Shown here one piece after another: positions 62,207 through 64,000 of a DNA stretch of 64,000 bases. How positions within the stretch are numbered: the first letter of the stretch is position 1; each line of letters begins with the position of its first letter. A program made the translations under genes and the position numbers. Under the pieces are notes generated by a model. That model searched no databases. It saw only the letters and a list, made by a program, of their open reading frames with translations, and was not told the origin of the DNA. The DNA is from an uncultured Prevotellaceae bacterium (lineage in GTDB: Bacteria > Bacteroidota > Bacteroidia > Bacteroidales > Bacteroidaceae): contig ONFA01000002.1 in assembly GCA_900316975.1 (NCBI GenBank), positions 1 through 64,000 on the forward strand, read 5' to 3'.

Positions 62207-63622
62207 ATGAAAAGGATTTGTCTTTATTTTGAGATACATCAGATTATTCATCTCAAGCGTTACCGTTTCTTCGACATCGGTCGTGATCATTATTACTATG
62301 ATGATTACGAGAATGAGCGTTCCATCAACGACATCGCAGAGCGCAGTTATGTGCCAGCTTTGCAGACACTTATTCAGATGTGTAGAGACCATCCAGAGTT
62401 CAAGGTTGCCTTTTCTCTTTCTGGCGTGGGTCTTGAGCAGTTGGAATTCCATGCTCCGCAGGTGATTGACTTGTTGCGTGAAATCAACTCCACGGGGCAG
62501 GTCGAGTTCTTGTGCGAGCCTTATAGCCACGGTCTTTCCTCACTTGCCAATGAGGAGAGTTTTGTAGCTGAGGTGAAACGTATGAGCGACCGCGTCAAGG
62601 AACTTTTTGGCAAGCGTCCTAAAGTGTTCCGCAACTCCTCTCTTATCTACAACGACGAGATTGGTGCACAGGTGGCAGCAATGGGCTTCAAGGGAATTCT
62701 GACTGAAGGTGCCAAGCAGGTGCTTGGTTGGAAGTCCCCACATTATTTGTATCATTGTGCAAGCGACCCACGCTTGAAGTTGTTGATGCGCGACATCAAC
62801 TTGTCAGAGGACATCACCGAACGCTTCACTTCTCATCCGCTCATGGCTGACCAGTGGCTCGATTGGATTGCTTCCACCCCGGAAGGTGAAAACATCATCA
62901 ATATATTTGGTGAACTTGTCACCTTCGGCATTTTCCATCCGCTTCAGAGTGGCATTCTCGAATTCCTCAAAGCCATCCCAGTCTTGGCAAAGGAGCGCGG
63001 CATTGGTTTCGCCCTGCCGTCAGAACTTTGTGCCGAAAAGAGCGTGGGAGCTATCGAGGTTCCTTATAACATCTCGTGGGTTGACGAGGAACGCGACACT
63101 TCTTGTTGGCTCGGCAACGTCATGCAGCGTGAAGCTTTCAACAAACTCTACAGTGTGGCAGACCGTGTGCGTGTATGTGGCGACCGTCGCATTCAGATGG
63201 ACTGGGATTCCTTGCAGGCATCCAACAACTTCCGTTTCATGACCACAAAACCTGGCTATCAGTATCGTGGCATTTACGATAGTCCATACGATGCTTTCAC
63301 CAACTATATGAATATTCTTGGTGATTTCATTTCTCGTGTTAACAACCTTTACGGAGGCGCTGATAATGAAGAAATTGATGGACTCATTACCATGATTAAA
63401 AATCAGGATGATGAACTGGCTGCCAAGGATAAGGAAATCGAGCGCCTACGCAAAAAACTGGAGAAATTCAATCCCACGGAAGTGGAAGAGAAGAAGCCTG
63501 TGAAGAAAGCTGTCCCCAAGAAGCCTGCCGCTGCCAAGAAAGCAGCCGAAAAGGCCAAACCTGCGGCAGGGGCAGCAGCTAAGAAAGTTACAGCTCCCAA
63601 GGCTGCTCCCAAGAAAAAGTAG
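62207..63622 (+). CDS. GH57 family alpha-amylase-type protein with histone-like tail
   Basis: 471 residues. GH57 barrel: ICLYFEIHQIIHLKRYRFFD, FSLSGVGLEQLEFHAPQVIDLL, EFLCEPYSHGLSSL (nucleophile-region Glu), FRNSSLIYNDEIGAQVAAMG. Residues about 405-425 form a short coiled coil, and the last 45 are Lys/Ala/Pro rich (KKAVPKKPAAAKKAAEKAK type), like histone H1. GH57 members hydrolyse or branch alpha-glucans. The tail may bind anionic polymers or help localisation; it is unusual for the family. Confidence 0.9.
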   Translation: MKRICLYFEIHQIIHLKRYRFFDIGRDHYYYDDYENERSINDIAERSYVPALQTLIQMCRDHPEFKVAFSLSGVGLEQLEFHAPQVIDLLREINSTGQVEFLCEPYSHGLSSLANEESFVAEVKRMSDRVKELFGKRPKVFRNSSLIYNDEIGAQVAAMGFKGILTEGAKQVLGWKSPHYLYHCASDPRLKLLMRDINLSEDITERFTSHPLMADQWLDWIASTPEGENIINIFGELVTFGIFHPLQSGILEFLKAIPVLAKERGIGFALPSELCAEKSVGAIEVPYNISWVDEERDTSCWLGNVMQREAFNKLYSVADRVRVCGDRRIQMDWDSLQASNNFRFMTTKPGYQYRGIYDSPYDAFTNYMNILGDFISRVNNLYGGADNEEIDGLITMIKNQDDELAAKDKEIERLRKKLEKFNPTEVEEKKPVKKAVPKKPAAAKKAAEKAKPAAGAAAKKVTAPKAAPKKK

Positions 63623-63668
63623 AGATAGTCTTGTGGCGATGTAACATGAGCATCTGCAACATATCAGA

Positions 63669-63698
63669 GGCACATCTGGCGACGGATGTGCCTTTTTT
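63669..63698 (+). terminator. Terminator of the glycogen operon
   Basis: GGCACATC (63669-63676) pairs with GATGTGCC (63685-63692), then six T. It lies 47 bp after the GH57 stop, between convergent genes. Confidence 0.9.
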
Positions 63699-63791
63699 GA
63701 TTTTCATCTGTCATTTTTTGCTTTTTTTCGAAAATTCTGCTAATTCAGCCCTCATATGTCTTGCGAGTGTTCGTTCATGAGTCCTGTGTGC

Positions 63792-64000
63792 TTATTGTCC
63801 ATGAAATGCCACCATGCCATCAAGGGGCGATTGGATGATGGTGCCGACACAGAATCCGCAGCGAGTGGCGGCTTCCGTGAGTTCGGGGCGGTAGTAGTGG
63901 GCAATGCTCCCGATGAAGTGAACCGTAGAGAGGACTGAAGGATGAACGTCCTGAATTGTGAGTTGGGAAGTAAGCGGGATGATGTTGCGACGGAAGAACT
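63792..64000 (-). CDS. BadF/BadG/BcrA/BcrD-type ATPase (N-acetylglucosamine kinase-like), 3' end only
   Basis: The minus strand is open from the window edge to a TAA at 63792-63794, 68 codons. The stretch TVHFIGSIAHYYRPEL followed by VGTIIQSPLDGMVAFH matches the C-terminus of BadF/BcrA-family sugar kinases that I recall from Bacteroidetes, where a VHF(V/I)GS(V/I)A and a IIQSP(L/M)(D/E)G(L/M) motif close the ASKHA fold. The 5' part is outside the window. A GlcNAc kinase would connect to cell-wall sugar recycling, but the fragment cannot prove substrate. Confidence 0.8.
   Translation of the reverse strand, partial: FFRRNIIPLTSQLTIQDVHPSVLSTVHFIGSIAHYYRPELTEAATRCGFCVGTIIQSPLDGMVAFHGQ

Noticed and set aside
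63756..63938. 60-codon plus-strand frame near the window end
   Set aside because: The minus strand encodes a recognisable BadF/BcrA-type C-terminus over the same bases.

Overview
The window looks like a piece of a Bacteroidales chromosome, most probably Prevotella or a close relative. Three things point there. Promoters carry the Bacteroidetes -7 element TAnnTTTG rather than a sigma-70 -10 box. Most starts lack a clear Shine-Dalgarno sequence. The gene families (DUF4922, DUF5606 and DUF3276 proteins, Wzi, an RND-TolC trio under a GntR regulator, the debranching enzyme/GT4/GH57 glycogen operon, RecF followed by a DUF721 protein) are typical of the phylum. The genus is an inference. No rRNA, CRISPR array or complete insertion sequence was seen; there is one tRNA.

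Layout. 1-1.1 kb: a queuosine-precursor transporter (minus strand) whose leader holds three tandem preQ1-I-like aptamers, then a perfect 52-bp inverted repeat carrying divergent promoters. 1.1-7.5 kb: four plus-strand genes (a glycosyltransferase fused to a HIT/GalT-like domain, a SpoIID-type lytic enzyme, two AmpG-like transporters) that read as a peptidoglycan-fragment release and uptake operon; two of them contain 7-bp tandem repeats inside the reading frame. 7.5-11.8 kb: an Ala-rich lipoprotein, an S41-like protein with an altered active site and a ClpB without its N domain. 12-18.3 kb: GntR regulator and RND efflux operon. 18.6-22 kb: nusB-yajC-ybbR-coaE-DUF5606 (minus). 22.2-24.7 kb: PUR-like protein, ribosomal protein L25, peptidyl-tRNA hydrolase, S4-domain protein. 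25-26.2 kb: peptidase T.

26.4-41 kb is a Wzx/Wzy-type surface polysaccharide locus: initiating transferase, Wza-like exporter, UDP-galactopyranose mutase, Wzz (with a G9 tract), Wzx, a nitroreductase, Wzy, pyruvyl transferase, WbsX-like enzyme, GT2, a secreted GH26 and a GT4. Its middle part is visibly A+T richer than the flanks. Minus-strand genes from 41 to 49 kb continue the envelope theme (WecA/TagO-like transferase, Wzi, WcaJ-like transferase) mixed with rny and zapA.

49-58 kb holds housekeeping genes (upp, a CBS-domain membrane protein, tcdA, a DUF721 protein, recF, tRNA-Gly, an NhaD antiporter, pfkA, miaA, a lipid kinase). A Crp-family regulator diverges from a glycogen operon (debranching enzyme, GT4 synthase, GH57). 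The window ends in the 3' part of a BadF/BcrA-type ATPase gene (minus).

The most striking non-coding signals are the triple preQ1-I-like leader; three extragenic arrays of three short palindromes each, all with an exact 23-nt period although their sequences differ; and simple repeats in reading frames (heptamers, G9) whose slippage would switch genes off.
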